From an uncultured Ruminococcus sp. (GTDB taxonomy: Bacteria > Bacillota > Clostridia > Oscillospirales > Ruminococcaceae), in NCBI GenBank assembly GCA_900538575.1, contig UPZA01000005.1:1-64000 (forward strand): a stretch of DNA of 64,000 nucleotides, in the 5' to 3' direction. Shown here one piece after another: positions 31,320-40,284 of this stretch. Every line of letters starts with the position of its first letter. The first letter of the stretch is position 1. The translations under genes and the position numbers were made by a program. Under the pieces are notes generated by a model, which was not told the DNA's origin, searched no databases, and worked only from the letters and a program-made list of their open reading frames with translations.

Positions 31320-31580
31320 ATGGAAAATGCAAGAGCATTAGTTTTAGCAGCGTCCGCTATCGGCGCTGGTTTGGCGATGATCGCAGGTGTAGGTCCTGGT
31401 ATAGGCGAGGGTTATGCAGTAGGTAAAGCATGCGAGGCTATCGGCAGACAGCCGGAATCCTCAGGCGCGGTAACAAGAACTATGCTTCTTGGCTGTGCAA
31501 TTGCCGAATCAACAGGTATTTATGCGTTTGTAGTAGCTTTGATTTTAATGTTTATTAATCCGTTTATTGGAAAGCTTTAA
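31320..31580 (+). CDS. atpE: ATP synthase F0 subunit c with two-carboxylate (Na+-type) motif
   Basis: An 86-residue hairpin of two membrane helices forming the rotor ring. Helix 1 carries GVGPGIGEGYAVGKACEAIG, the loop is RQPE, and helix 2 carries LGCAIAESTGIYAFVVALIL. Glu63 is the ion-binding carboxylate; Ser64, Thr65 and Tyr68 complete the Na+ site known from Ilyobacter. Glu30 takes the place of the usual Gln of that site, giving the two-carboxylate form described in Fusobacterium nucleatum. I choose ATG 31320, spaced six bases from GGAG. ATG 31308 is possible and would add four residues. Confidence 0.95.
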   Translation: MENARALVLAASAIGAGLAMIAGVGPGIGEGYAVGKACEAIGRQPESSGAVTRTMLLGCAIAESTGIYAFVVALILMFINPFIGKL

Positions 31581-31613
31581 GCTAAAAAATACATTGAATC
31601 CGGAGGAGTACAA

Positions 31614-32111
31614 ATGCTGGAATTTTTATCTATTGATATCGGCACGATAATTTTTACTTTATGTAATCTGCTGATATTATATCTTATTTTCAAGCATTTT
31701 CTTTTTGGAAGAGTTCATAAGATCCTTGATGAACGTCAGAATGATGTGGCGGAAACATACAACAAGGCCGATGAATCGCTGGAGCACGCAAAGTCGCTTG
31801 AATCGGAGTATTCAAGTCTTATGGAAAGCGCTAAAGAGGAGTCGGCTGAGATTATAAGAAATGCTTCAAAAAAAGCTCAGCGTCGTTCTGAAGAGATAAT
31901 TACGGACGCTAAAAAGGAAGCCGGAATTATTCTTTCAAGGGCTGACGAAGATATCGAAAGAGAAAAGAAACGCGCCCGCAGCGAGCTTAAAGGTGAAATT
32001 TCCGAGCTTGCCGTGATGGTTGCGCAAAAGGTAGTTGAAAAAGAAATAAGCGAAGCGGATCATGACAGATTTATCAATGATTTTATTGAAAATGTGGGTG
32101 ATCTGAAATGA
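31614..32111 (+). CDS. atpF: ATP synthase F0 subunit b
   Basis: A 165-residue stator subunit: one N-terminal membrane helix (IIFTLCNLLILYLIFKHFLF), then a long charged helix (DERQNDVAETYNKADESLEH onward) that dimerises and reaches F1. CGGAGGAG precedes the ATG. It overlaps atpH by 4 bases. Confidence 0.95.
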   Translation: MLEFLSIDIGTIIFTLCNLLILYLIFKHFLFGRVHKILDERQNDVAETYNKADESLEHAKSLESEYSSLMESAKEESAEIIRNASKKAQRRSEEIITDAKKEAGIILSRADEDIEREKKRARSELKGEISELAVMVAQKVVEKEISEADHDRFINDFIENVGDLK

Positions 32112-32635
32112 CGGGCGATATAGGAAAGGTCTATTCGCAGGCATTATTTGAAATTGCTCTCGAAAGCGGCTGCTTAGATGAGATAAACAGCGAAATGGGA
32201 CAATGCAGGACAGTATTCGAGGAAAACCCTGAGCTTATTAAACTGCTTGCGTCGCCTGTAATTACCTTCGGAGAAAAGGCGGAGGTTATAAGTAAAATTT
32301 TCGGTAAAGACGGAATAATCAGGGATTTTATCTGCGTTGTTACCCAAAAGGGAAGAATTTCATATTTTTCTGAAATCGCGGAAGAATTTACAGGAAAATA
32401 CAACGAGCATAACAATATTGTCAAAATGACGGCTATAACCAGTGTTGCGCTAAAATCTGAACAGAGAAAAAAACTTATTGGAAAGCTTGAAGAAAAATCG
32501 GGCAAAAAGGTTATTCTGTCAGAAAAAATTGATCCCTCGATTCTCGGAGGTATTATAGTAGAATATGATAATTCACGTATAGACAACAGCGTTAAGGGAA
32601 AATTAGAGGCTGTGGCAAAGCAGCTTAAACAATAA
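32108..32635 (+). CDS. atpH: ATP synthase F1 subunit delta
   Basis: A 175-residue peripheral stator subunit linking b to the top of F1. The N-terminal helical bundle starts TGDIGKVYSQALFEIALESG, and the conserved C-terminal motif is seen in KVILSEKIDPSILGGIIVEY and IDNSVKGKLEAV. Length and order in the operon are normal. Confidence 0.95.
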   Translation: MTGDIGKVYSQALFEIALESGCLDEINSEMGQCRTVFEENPELIKLLASPVITFGEKAEVISKIFGKDGIIRDFICVVTQKGRISYFSEIAEEFTGKYNEHNNIVKMTAITSVALKSEQRKKLIGKLEEKSGKKVILSEKIDPSILGGIIVEYDNSRIDNSVKGKLEAVAKQLKQ

Positions 32636-32654
32636 GATTAAAGAAGGTGTATGA

Positions 32655-34172
32655 ATGAATTTACGCCCGGATGAAATAACAGGTATAATAAAAGAGCAAA
32701 TTAAGAATTACAGCTCTAAAATAGAACTTCAGGATGTAGGAACGGTAGTAACTGTTGGCGACGGTATTGCTACTGTTCACGGTCTTGAAAAATGCATGTC
32801 CGGCGAATTGCTTGAATTTGAAGGCGGTATTTACGGCATGGCGCTTAATCTGGAACAGGATTTTGTAGGAGCCGTTATGCTGGGATCAGACGCCGAAATA
32901 AAAGAAGGCGATTCTGTAAAAAGAACAAACAGGATTGTATCCGTGCCTGTAGGCGAAGAAATGCTTGGGAGAGTTGTAAATGCTCTTGGTCAGCCGATCG
33001 ACGGCAAGGGACAGATTCTTACGGACAAGACCGAGCCAATTGAAAAAATCGCTCCCGGAATTATTACAAGAAAGTCAGTTCATAAACCGCTTCAGACAGG
33101 TATAAAGGCGATTGATTCAATGATTCCTATTGGAAGAGGACAGAGAGAGCTGATTATCGGTGACAGACAGACAGGTAAGACTGCAATAGCTCTTGATACA
33201 ATTATCAATCAGAAAGATCAGGACGTAATCTGTATTTACGTAGCAATAGGACAGAAACGTTCTACCGTTGCCAACGTTGTGGAAACTCTTGAAAAAGCGG
33301 GCGCTATGAGATATACGGTCGTTGTTTCGGCTACTGCTTCGGAGCTTGCTCCTCTGCAATATATCGCGCCTTATTCCGGATGCGCTATTGGTGAATATTT
33401 TTTGAATCAGGGCAGAGATGTTCTATGTATTTATGACGATTTATCAAAGCATGCTGTTGCATACAGAACCTTATCGCTGCTGCTTAAACGTCCGCCGGGC
33501 CGTGAAGCATACCCGGGAGATGTTTTTTATCTCCATTCAAGACTACTTGAGAGAGCATGCAGTCTTAATGAAAACTACGGCGGCGGAAGTCTTACTGCTT
33601 TGCCTATTATTGAAACACAGGCGGGAGATGTTTCCGCATATATTCCGACAAATGTTATTTCAATAACCGACGGACAGATATTCCTTGAAACTGATTTGTT
33701 TAATTCAGGGGTAAGACCGGCTGTAAATCCGGGCATTTCAGTTTCTCGAGTTGGAAGCGCGGCGCAGATAAAGGCTATGAAAAAGGTTTCTTCATCTCTG
33801 AAGCTGACATATTCACAATACCGTGAACTCCAGTCCTTTTCGCAGTTCGGCTCTGACCTGGACGCTGACACAAAGGAAAGACTCGCAAAGGGCGAAAGAG
33901 TTGTAGAAGTATTAAAGCAGGACAGAAACTCTCCGCTGTCAGTAGAACATCAGGTTATAATTATCTATGCGGTTGTAAATAATTATTTGAAGAATATACC
34001 TGTAAAGCTGATCGGTGAATTTCAGTCGGATCTATTTGAATATATTGATAATTCTTATCCGGATATCGTTAAATCTATTAAGGAAACACGGGATCTGACT
34101 GCTGATAATGAATCTGCGCTTAAAGATGTTCTTTCTGATTTTTCAGCAAAATTTATGGCTGATAAGTCATAA
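32655..34172 (+). CDS. atpA: ATP synthase F1 subunit alpha
   Basis: A 505-residue non-catalytic nucleotide-binding subunit. The P-loop is GDRQTGKTAIALD. The beta-barrel domain has TVVTVGDGIATVHGLEKCMS, and the family signature PAVNPGISVSRVGSAAQIKA is intact, including the arginine that completes the catalytic site on beta. GAAGGTG precedes the ATG. Confidence 0.98.
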   Translation: MNLRPDEITGIIKEQIKNYSSKIELQDVGTVVTVGDGIATVHGLEKCMSGELLEFEGGIYGMALNLEQDFVGAVMLGSDAEIKEGDSVKRTNRIVSVPVGEEMLGRVVNALGQPIDGKGQILTDKTEPIEKIAPGIITRKSVHKPLQTGIKAIDSMIPIGRGQRELIIGDRQTGKTAIALDTIINQKDQDVICIYVAIGQKRSTVANVVETLEKAGAMRYTVVVSATASELAPLQYIAPYSGCAIGEYFLNQGRDVLCIYDDLSKHAVAYRTLSLLLKRPPGREAYPGDVFYLHSRLLERACSLNENYGGGSLTALPIIETQAGDVSAYIPTNVISITDGQIFLETDLFNSGVRPAVNPGISVSRVGSAAQIKAMKKVSSSLKLTYSQYRELQSFSQFGSDLDADTKERLAKGERVVEVLKQDRNSPLSVEHQVIIIYAVVNNYLKNIPVKLIGEFQSDLFEYIDNSYPDIVKSIKETRDLTADNESALKDVLSDFSAKFMADKS

Positions 34173-34193
34173 GCGATCGAAAGGTGAGAATAT

Positions 34194-35054
34194 ATGGCTT
34201 CATCAAATATGAAAGACATCAAGCGCCGTATTAAAAGCGTTGAGAGCACTAGACAGATAACGAAGGCAATGGAGCTTGTCGCGTCTTCGAAGCTGAGGAA
34301 GGCTAAGGAAAAGGCTGATAACTCAAAGCCGTTTTTTAAAACGCTTTATGAAACGATGTGCGAGATTGTATCGTCTGATAATACTTTTAATTCGATTTAT
34401 ACGAGAAAACGTAAAAATAACGTTACCTTGCTTGTGGTCATAGGCGGAGACAGAGGCTTGGCCGGAGGCTTTAATGCGAATGTTCTTAAGCTTGCACAGA
34501 AGAGATACGACGAGCTTAAAAATAAGGGAGAGGTGGTATTTCTCCCAATCGGAAGAAAAGCTGTCGAGTACTTTGAAAAGCGTAGTGTAAAAATCATGAC
34601 GCGCTATGAAAATATCTCTGAAAGTCTTTCAATCTATGGCGCAATGAGTATTGCGGATAAAATTATTGATGTGTATAATAAGGATAAGATTGACAGGGTA
34701 GAATTATTTTTTACAGATTGTGTATCGCCGCTCTATCAGGAAGCCAAAAGAATGCCCCTAATTCCGCTCGATATAGAAGCGGACGTGGAATATAAGGGAT
34801 TAACTAATTATGATCCGTCTCCTGAGGCAGTTTTTGATTCGCTGATACCTAAATATTTAGCCGGAGTCCTGTTCGGCGCTGTTGTTGATTCCTTTGCAGC
34901 TGAACAGGCTGCAAGGCGGACGGCAATGGAAAATGCTACTGATAATGCGGACGAGATGATTAACGATCTTTCATTAATGTATAATAGAGCGCGTCAGGCC
35001 GCCATTACTCAGGAAATAACTGAGATAGTAGGCGGTGCGAGCGTACAGGAATAG
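34194..35054 (+). CDS. atpG: ATP synthase F1 subunit gamma
   Basis: A 286-residue rotor shaft. The N-terminal helix has MKDIKRRIKSVESTRQITKA, then VVIGGDRGLAGGFNANVLKL, and the C-terminal helix has MENATDNADEMINDLSLMYN with RQAAITQEITEIVGGA, all diagnostic. AAAGGTGAG precedes the ATG. Confidence 0.98.
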   Translation: MASSNMKDIKRRIKSVESTRQITKAMELVASSKLRKAKEKADNSKPFFKTLYETMCEIVSSDNTFNSIYTRKRKNNVTLLVVIGGDRGLAGGFNANVLKLAQKRYDELKNKGEVVFLPIGRKAVEYFEKRSVKIMTRYENISESLSIYGAMSIADKIIDVYNKDKIDRVELFFTDCVSPLYQEAKRMPLIPLDIEADVEYKGLTNYDPSPEAVFDSLIPKYLAGVLFGAVVDSFAAEQAARRTAMENATDNADEMINDLSLMYNRARQAAITQEITEIVGGASVQE

Positions 35055-35087
35055 GTGCGCAAATAACGTTTATATACGGAGGAAATT

Positions 35088-36482
35088 ATGCAGAATATCG
35101 GAAAAATCGTACAAATTATCGGTGCGGTAGTTGATATACGTTTTTCAAAGGATTGCCTTCCGAATCTTCTGAATGCTATTGAGGTTGACAATCAAGGAAA
35201 AAATCTTGTTTTAGAGGTCGCTCAGCATATAGGCGACGATATTGTTCGTTGTATTGCAATGAGCAGCACCGACGGACTTGTAAGAGGAATGGAAGCTGTT
35301 GACACAGGCTCGCCGATTAAAGTGCCGGTTGGAAAGGAAACGCTCGGAAGAATTTTTAATCTTCTTGGAGAACCGGTTGACGAGGGCGAGCCGGTTCAAA
35401 CAAAGGAAAGATGGAGTATACACAGGGAGGCTCCGAGCTATGAAGAACAGACGGCTTCAAACGAAGTTTTAGAAACCGGAATTAAGGTTATAGATCTTAT
35501 TGCACCGTATCTTAAGGGCGGTAAAATAGGTCTGTTCGGCGGCGCAGGAGTCGGTAAAACCGTTCTTATTCAGGAGCTTATAAACAATGTGGCTAATCAG
35601 CACGGAGGCATTTCTGTTTTTACAGGCGTCGGAGAGCGAACGAGGGAAGGTAATGATTTATATAATGAAATGAAGGAGAGCGGCGTTATAGATAAGACCG
35701 TACTTGTATACGGTCAGATGAACGAGCCTCCGGGAGCCAGAATGAGAGTCGGTCTTTCCGGTCTTACTATGGCGGAATATTTCCGTGATGTTGAGGGACA
35801 GGATGTTCTTCTTTTTATTGATAATATATTCAGATTTACACAGGCGGGTTCTGAGGTTTCAGCTCTTCTTGGACGTATGCCTTCGGCAGTCGGATATCAG
35901 CCGACTCTTGCAACAGAAATGGGCGCCCTGCAGGAGCGTATAACGTCTACTAGCAGGGGTTCTATTACTTCTGTTCAAGCGGTTTATGTTCCGGCGGACG
36001 ATCTTACAGACCCGGCTCCTGCAACTACGTTTGCACATCTGGACGCTACAACGGTATTATCCAGACAAATTTCATCGCTTGGAATTTATCCGGCGGTTGA
36101 TCCTCTTGAGAGTAATTCAAGGATTCTGTCGCCTGACATAGTGGGATATGAGCATTATGAAACGGCAAGGGCAGTTCAGACTATATTGCAGAGATATACA
36201 GAGCTTCAGGATATAATAGCTATTATGGGTATGGATGAGCTTTCTGATGACGATAAGCTTATTGTGAACCGGGCAAGAAAAATACAAAGATTTCTGTCTC
36301 AGCCGTTTACCGTAGCCGAACAGTTTACGGGCATGAAGGGGAAATATGTTCCTATAAAGGAAACCATAAGGGGATTTAAGGAAATAATCGAAGGAAAACA
36401 CGACGATTTGCCTGAATCAGCATTTCTTTTTGTGGGAACAATTGACGAAGCGGTTGAAAAGGCTAAAAAAGGTGAAGACTGA
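35088..36482 (+). CDS. atpD: ATP synthase F1 subunit beta
   Basis: A 464-residue catalytic subunit. The P-loop is GGAGVGKTVLIQEL. The catalytic glutamate lies in GERTREGNDLYNEMKESGVI, and the DELSEED region appears as DELSDDDKLIVNRARKIQR. ACGGAGG precedes the ATG. Its stop overlaps the atpC start. Confidence 0.98.
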   Translation: MQNIGKIVQIIGAVVDIRFSKDCLPNLLNAIEVDNQGKNLVLEVAQHIGDDIVRCIAMSSTDGLVRGMEAVDTGSPIKVPVGKETLGRIFNLLGEPVDEGEPVQTKERWSIHREAPSYEEQTASNEVLETGIKVIDLIAPYLKGGKIGLFGGAGVGKTVLIQELINNVANQHGGISVFTGVGERTREGNDLYNEMKESGVIDKTVLVYGQMNEPPGARMRVGLSGLTMAEYFRDVEGQDVLLFIDNIFRFTQAGSEVSALLGRMPSAVGYQPTLATEMGALQERITSTSRGSITSVQAVYVPADDLTDPAPATTFAHLDATTVLSRQISSLGIYPAVDPLESNSRILSPDIVGYEHYETARAVQTILQRYTELQDIIAIMGMDELSDDDKLIVNRARKIQRFLSQPFTVAEQFTGMKGKYVPIKETIRGFKEIIEGKHDDLPESAFLFVGTIDEAVEKAKKGED

Positions 36483-36883
36483 TGAAATCGTTCACATTAA
36501 AAATCATAACTCCGGAAAAGGTTTTTTTCGATGGTGAAACCGACCAGATAATCGTTAGAACTACCGAAGGAGATATAGGAGTACTTGCCGGTCATGAAAG
36601 CTATGTGGCTGATCTTCCTGCCGGACCTTTTAAAGTTAAAATAGACGGAAGTTTTAAAATTGCCGCAATTTCCGGCGGCGTGATAAAAATCTCAAAAGAA
36701 GCAACAACTATTTTAGCTATGGCTGCGGAATGGGCGGAGGAAATTGATCTTGACTGGGCTAAGCGCTCGCATGAGGACGCTCTTAAGCGTCTGAATGAAA
36801 GCAAGAGCGATTTTGAACAAAGACTTGCGGAGATGAAACTAAAACGCGCATTAAACAGAATTAATATTTCTCAAATGAAATAA
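36482..36883 (+). CDS. atpC: ATP synthase F1 subunit epsilon
   Basis: A 133-residue central-stalk subunit. The N-terminal beta sandwich has LKIITPEKVFFDGETDQIIV and TEGDIGVLAGHESYVADL. The C-terminal helical pair (LDWAKRSHEDALKRLNE, EMKLKRALNRINI) can inhibit ATP hydrolysis when extended. It ends the operon and is followed by a terminator. Confidence 0.96.
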   Translation: MKSFTLKIITPEKVFFDGETDQIIVRTTEGDIGVLAGHESYVADLPAGPFKVKIDGSFKIAAISGGVIKISKEATTILAMAAEWAEEIDLDWAKRSHEDALKRLNESKSDFEQRLAEMKLKRALNRINISQMK

Positions 36884-36887
36884 AATA

Positions 36888-36916
36888 GGGGACGCTCTTT
36901 TCGGAGTGTCCCTTGT
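36888..36916 (+). terminator. Terminator of the ATP synthase operon
   Basis: GGGGACGCTC (36888-36897) pairs with GGAGTGTCCC (36903-36912) through G-U pairs, followed by TTGTTG. Confidence 0.7.
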
Positions 36917-36938
36917 TGATTAATTTGCGGAGGAAGTT

Positions 36939-37370
36939 ATGAAAAAGGTCAAAGCTTATGAAAGAAGTCCGTTTTATTATGAAACTGACAGAATGAATGT
37001 TATTCATCATTCTAATTATATAAGATGGTTTGAGGAAGCAAGAATATATTTTATGGAACAGGTTGGATATTCCTATGCAAAAATGGAATCGGAAGGAATT
37101 ATGATGCCAGTATTATCGGCTGCATGTGAATATAAAAATTCAGTTAAATTCGGTGATACCGTTATAATTAAAACTGCTATAAACGAATTTAACGGGTTTA
37201 AAATGTCGATACAATATATCATTACTGATAAAAATACAGGAGAACTTCGTGCAAAAGGAAATACCTCCCATTGTTTTACCGATATGTCTATGAAGCCGGT
37301 TAGAATTAAAAAGACTTTTCCTGAACTCTTCGATATATACAGCAGCTATGCCGGTGAAAAATTATTCTGA
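36939..37370 (+). CDS. Acyl-CoA thioesterase, 4HBT hotdog fold (YbgC/FadM type)
   Basis: A 143-residue hotdog thioesterase. The family signature is YYETDRMNVIHHSNYIRWFEEARIYFMEQ, where the Asp of ETDRMNVIHHSNY is the catalytic residue. The rest follows the single hotdog domain (VKFGDTVIIKTAINEFNGFK, GNTSHCFTDMSMKPVRI). It hydrolyses acyl-CoA thioesters; the chain length cannot be read from sequence. It follows the atp terminator with its own GGAGG and shares a terminator with uvrA. Confidence 0.9.
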   Translation: MKKVKAYERSPFYYETDRMNVIHHSNYIRWFEEARIYFMEQVGYSYAKMESEGIMMPVLSAACEYKNSVKFGDTVIIKTAINEFNGFKMSIQYIITDKNTGELRAKGNTSHCFTDMSMKPVRIKKTFPELFDIYSSYAGEKLF

Positions 37371-37374
37371 AAAT

Positions 37375-37400
37375 AAAGAGACGTTTTAAAACGTCTCTTT
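37375..37400. terminator. Bidirectional terminator between the thioesterase gene and uvrA
   Basis: A perfect 26-bp palindrome built from AAAGAGACGTTTT and its reverse complement, followed by T-rich DNA towards uvrA. Confidence 0.85.
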
Positions 37401-37405
37401 ATTTT

Positions 37406-40225
37406 TTATTCAATATATGATTTTAGATATTTTCCTGTATATGAATTTTCACATTCGGCAATCTGCTCGGGAGTACCTGAAGCTACTATGGTTCCGCCTC
37501 CGATCCCCCCCTCGGGACCAAGATCAATAATATGATCTGCGACCTTTATTACGTTTAGGTTATGCTCAATTACAAGTACCGTGTTTCCGGTGTCGGCAAG
37601 CTTTTGAAGTACTTCAATGAGCTTGTGTACGTCGGCCGTATGCAGTCCGGTGGTAGGTTCGTCGAGAATGTATATTGTTTTTCCTGTAGCCCTTTTTGAA
37701 AGCTCGGTTGAAAGCTTTACCCTTTGGGCTTCTCCTCCTGACAGGGTTGTTGCAGGCTGACCTATTTTGATGTAACCTAACCCGACTTCCTGTAAAGTTT
37801 TAAGCTTGCGTAGGATTTTAGGCTGATTTTCAAAAAATTCAACCCCTTCGTCAACTGTCATTTCAAGAATATCATAAATGGATTTGCCTTTATATAATAT
37901 TTCAAGCGTTTCACGGTTATAGCGCTTTCCTTTGCATACTTCGCAGGGAACATAGATATCGGGCAGAAAGTGCATCTCAATTTTTTTGATTCCGTCGCCC
38001 TCGCATGCCTCGCATCGTCCGCCCTTTATATTGAAGGAAAAGCGTCCGGCGCCGTATCCATGAGTTTTAGCGTCGTTTGTATGGGCGAAAAGCTCTCTGA
38101 TATCTGTAAATACTCCGGTATAAGTAGCGGGGTTTGATCTGGGCGTTCTACCGATAGGCGATTGATCAATGCATATTACCTTGTCAAGACACTCTAATCC
38201 TTCAATAGACTTGAATTTTCCTGCCCTGAGCTTAGCGCGGTTTAGCTTCGCAGCTAAATATTTATAAATTATTTCATTTACCAGCGAGGATTTTCCTGAT
38301 CCGGAAACGCCGGTTATGCATACAAATTCGCCAAGAGGTATTTTTACATTGATATTTTTCAGATTATTTTCCGCCGCTCCCTTAATTATAAGATAATTGC
38401 CGTTTCCATGACGCCTTGTTTTAGGAAGCGGTATTTTTTTCTTTCCGCTTAGATATTGTCCCGTTATAGAATTTTCGCATTTCAGCATATCCTCCACAGT
38501 ACCGGAAAAGATTACATTTCCACCGTTTATACCGGCGCCCGGACCAATATCTACTATATGATCCGCGGCAAGCATTGTATCGTCGTCATGCTCGACGACG
38601 ATAAGGGTATTGCCGAGATCTCGCAGACGTTTTAACGTGGCTATAAGCTTGTCGTTGTCACGCTGGTGCAGACCTATACTGGGTTCATCCAGAATATACA
38701 GCACTCCCATAAGCGATGAACCGATCTGCGTCGCAAGCCTTATTCGCTGACTTTCCCCTCCTGAAAGAGTGCCGGACGAACGTGACAGTGTCAGGTATTC
38801 AAGTCCGACGCTTTTTAAGAAACCCAGACGTTCCTTTATTTCTTTAAGTATTCTTTCTGCGATCATTATCTCGCGTTCAGTTAATGACAGCTTATTGATA
38901 AAATCAAGAGCCTCTGAAACTGACAGCTCGGTAAACTCCATTATATTCATTCCGCCTACAGTCACGGAAAGACTTTCTTTTTTGAGTCTTTGCCCCTTAC
39001 ACTCAGGGCACTTTATTTCATTCATACAATCGGCAATTTCATTTTTTGAAAATTCGCTGCTGGTTTCTTTAAATCTTCTTTCAAGGTTATTTATGATGCC
39101 TTCGAATTTTCCGTAACGGACTCCGCCGCCGAACGAATCTATTATCTTGAGTTCGATTCTTTCATCTGTTCCATATAAAAAGGCGTCGGCTGCTTTTTTG
39201 GGAAGATCTTTAAATGGGGTATCAAGACTTATACCGAATTTTTTTGCCAGACCGTTGTAATACATCATAGCAATTGAGCTGTCTGAAAGAGTATTCCAGC
39301 CGCTTGCCTTTATAGCCCCCTGCTTTATGCTTAAATCCTTATTTGGTACTATCAGATCAGGATCTATTCGTTGAAACGTACCGAGACCTGTACATTTAGG
39401 GCATGCTCCGAAGGGATTATTGAAGGAAAACATTCTCGGATTAAGCTCTTCAATGCTAATATTATGTTCCGGACATGCATAGCTTTGAGAAAACAGCATT
39501 TCTTCTCCGTCGATAACATCAACGATTAGCATTCCTCCGGAAAGGGACATTACCGTTTCAATACTATCGGTAAGGCGGGATTCAATGCCCGGTTTTATTA
39601 CAAGTCTGTCTACAATTATTTCTATATTATGCTTTTTATTTTTGTCAAGCTTAATTTCCTCTGATAATTCGTACATTATTCCGTCGATTCTGACGCGCAC
39701 ATAACCTGATTTTCCGGCGTTCTCAAGCTCCTTAGCATAAGTACCCTTTCTTCCTCTTGCAATAGGTGCGAGAAGCTGTATTTTAGCGCCCTCTTTAAGC
39801 TCTTTTATCTTATCAACTATCTGGTCAATCGTCTGCTGCTTTATTTCTCTTCCGCATACGGGGCAATGAGGAATTCCGATTCTGGCATAAAGCAGACGCA
39901 GATAATCATAAATTTCCGTTACAGTGCCTACGGTTGAACGGGGATTTTTTGAGGTCGTTTTCTGATCGATTGATATAGCGGGAGAAAGTCCCTCAATGCT
40001 GTCAACGTCGGGTTTTTCCATCTGTCCGAGAAACATTCTGGCATACGATGAAAGGCTTTCCATATATCTTCTTTGTCCGTCGGCGTAAATAGTATCAAAA
40101 GCAAGAGAGGACTTGCCGGATCCTGATAGCCCTGTCATAACGATAAGTTTATCTCTGGGGATTTCAAGATCAATGTTTTTAAGATTATGCTCCCTTGCCC
40201 CTTTTATAATTATTTTGTCGTTCAT
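37406..40225 (-). CDS. uvrA: Excinuclease ABC subunit A
   Basis: A 939-residue damage-recognition ATPase of nucleotide excision repair. Two ABC modules are present: Walker A GLSGSGKSSLAFDTIYADGQ near the N-terminus and GVSGSGKSSLVNEII in the second half, with signature loops LSRSSGTLSGGESQRIRLA and ATTLSGGEAQRVKLSTEL. Zinc sites are visible at CPVCGR, CPECKGQRL and CEACEGDG/CEVCKGKRY. Length is normal. It follows uvrB by 59 bases on the minus strand in a radC-uvrB-uvrA order. Confidence 0.98.
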   Translation of the reverse strand: MNDKIIIKGAREHNLKNIDLEIPRDKLIVMTGLSGSGKSSLAFDTIYADGQRRYMESLSSYARMFLGQMEKPDVDSIEGLSPAISIDQKTTSKNPRSTVGTVTEIYDYLRLLYARIGIPHCPVCGREIKQQTIDQIVDKIKELKEGAKIQLLAPIARGRKGTYAKELENAGKSGYVRVRIDGIMYELSEEIKLDKNKKHNIEIIVDRLVIKPGIESRLTDSIETVMSLSGGMLIVDVIDGEEMLFSQSYACPEHNISIEELNPRMFSFNNPFGACPKCTGLGTFQRIDPDLIVPNKDLSIKQGAIKASGWNTLSDSSIAMMYYNGLAKKFGISLDTPFKDLPKKAADAFLYGTDERIELKIIDSFGGGVRYGKFEGIINNLERRFKETSSEFSKNEIADCMNEIKCPECKGQRLKKESLSVTVGGMNIMEFTELSVSEALDFINKLSLTEREIMIAERILKEIKERLGFLKSVGLEYLTLSRSSGTLSGGESQRIRLATQIGSSLMGVLYILDEPSIGLHQRDNDKLIATLKRLRDLGNTLIVVEHDDDTMLAADHIVDIGPGAGINGGNVIFSGTVEDMLKCENSITGQYLSGKKKIPLPKTRRHGNGNYLIIKGAAENNLKNINVKIPLGEFVCITGVSGSGKSSLVNEIIYKYLAAKLNRAKLRAGKFKSIEGLECLDKVICIDQSPIGRTPRSNPATYTGVFTDIRELFAHTNDAKTHGYGAGRFSFNIKGGRCEACEGDGIKKIEMHFLPDIYVPCEVCKGKRYNRETLEILYKGKSIYDILEMTVDEGVEFFENQPKILRKLKTLQEVGLGYIKIGQPATTLSGGEAQRVKLSTELSKRATGKTIYILDEPTTGLHTADVHKLIEVLQKLADTGNTVLVIEHNLNVIKVADHIIDLGPEGGIGGGTIVASGTPEQIAECENSYTGKYLKSYIE

Positions 40226-40284
40226 ATTATTAATTAACTTCCTTTCGGCTGCATGATGTATACTAAAGTATTTACATAAGAATC

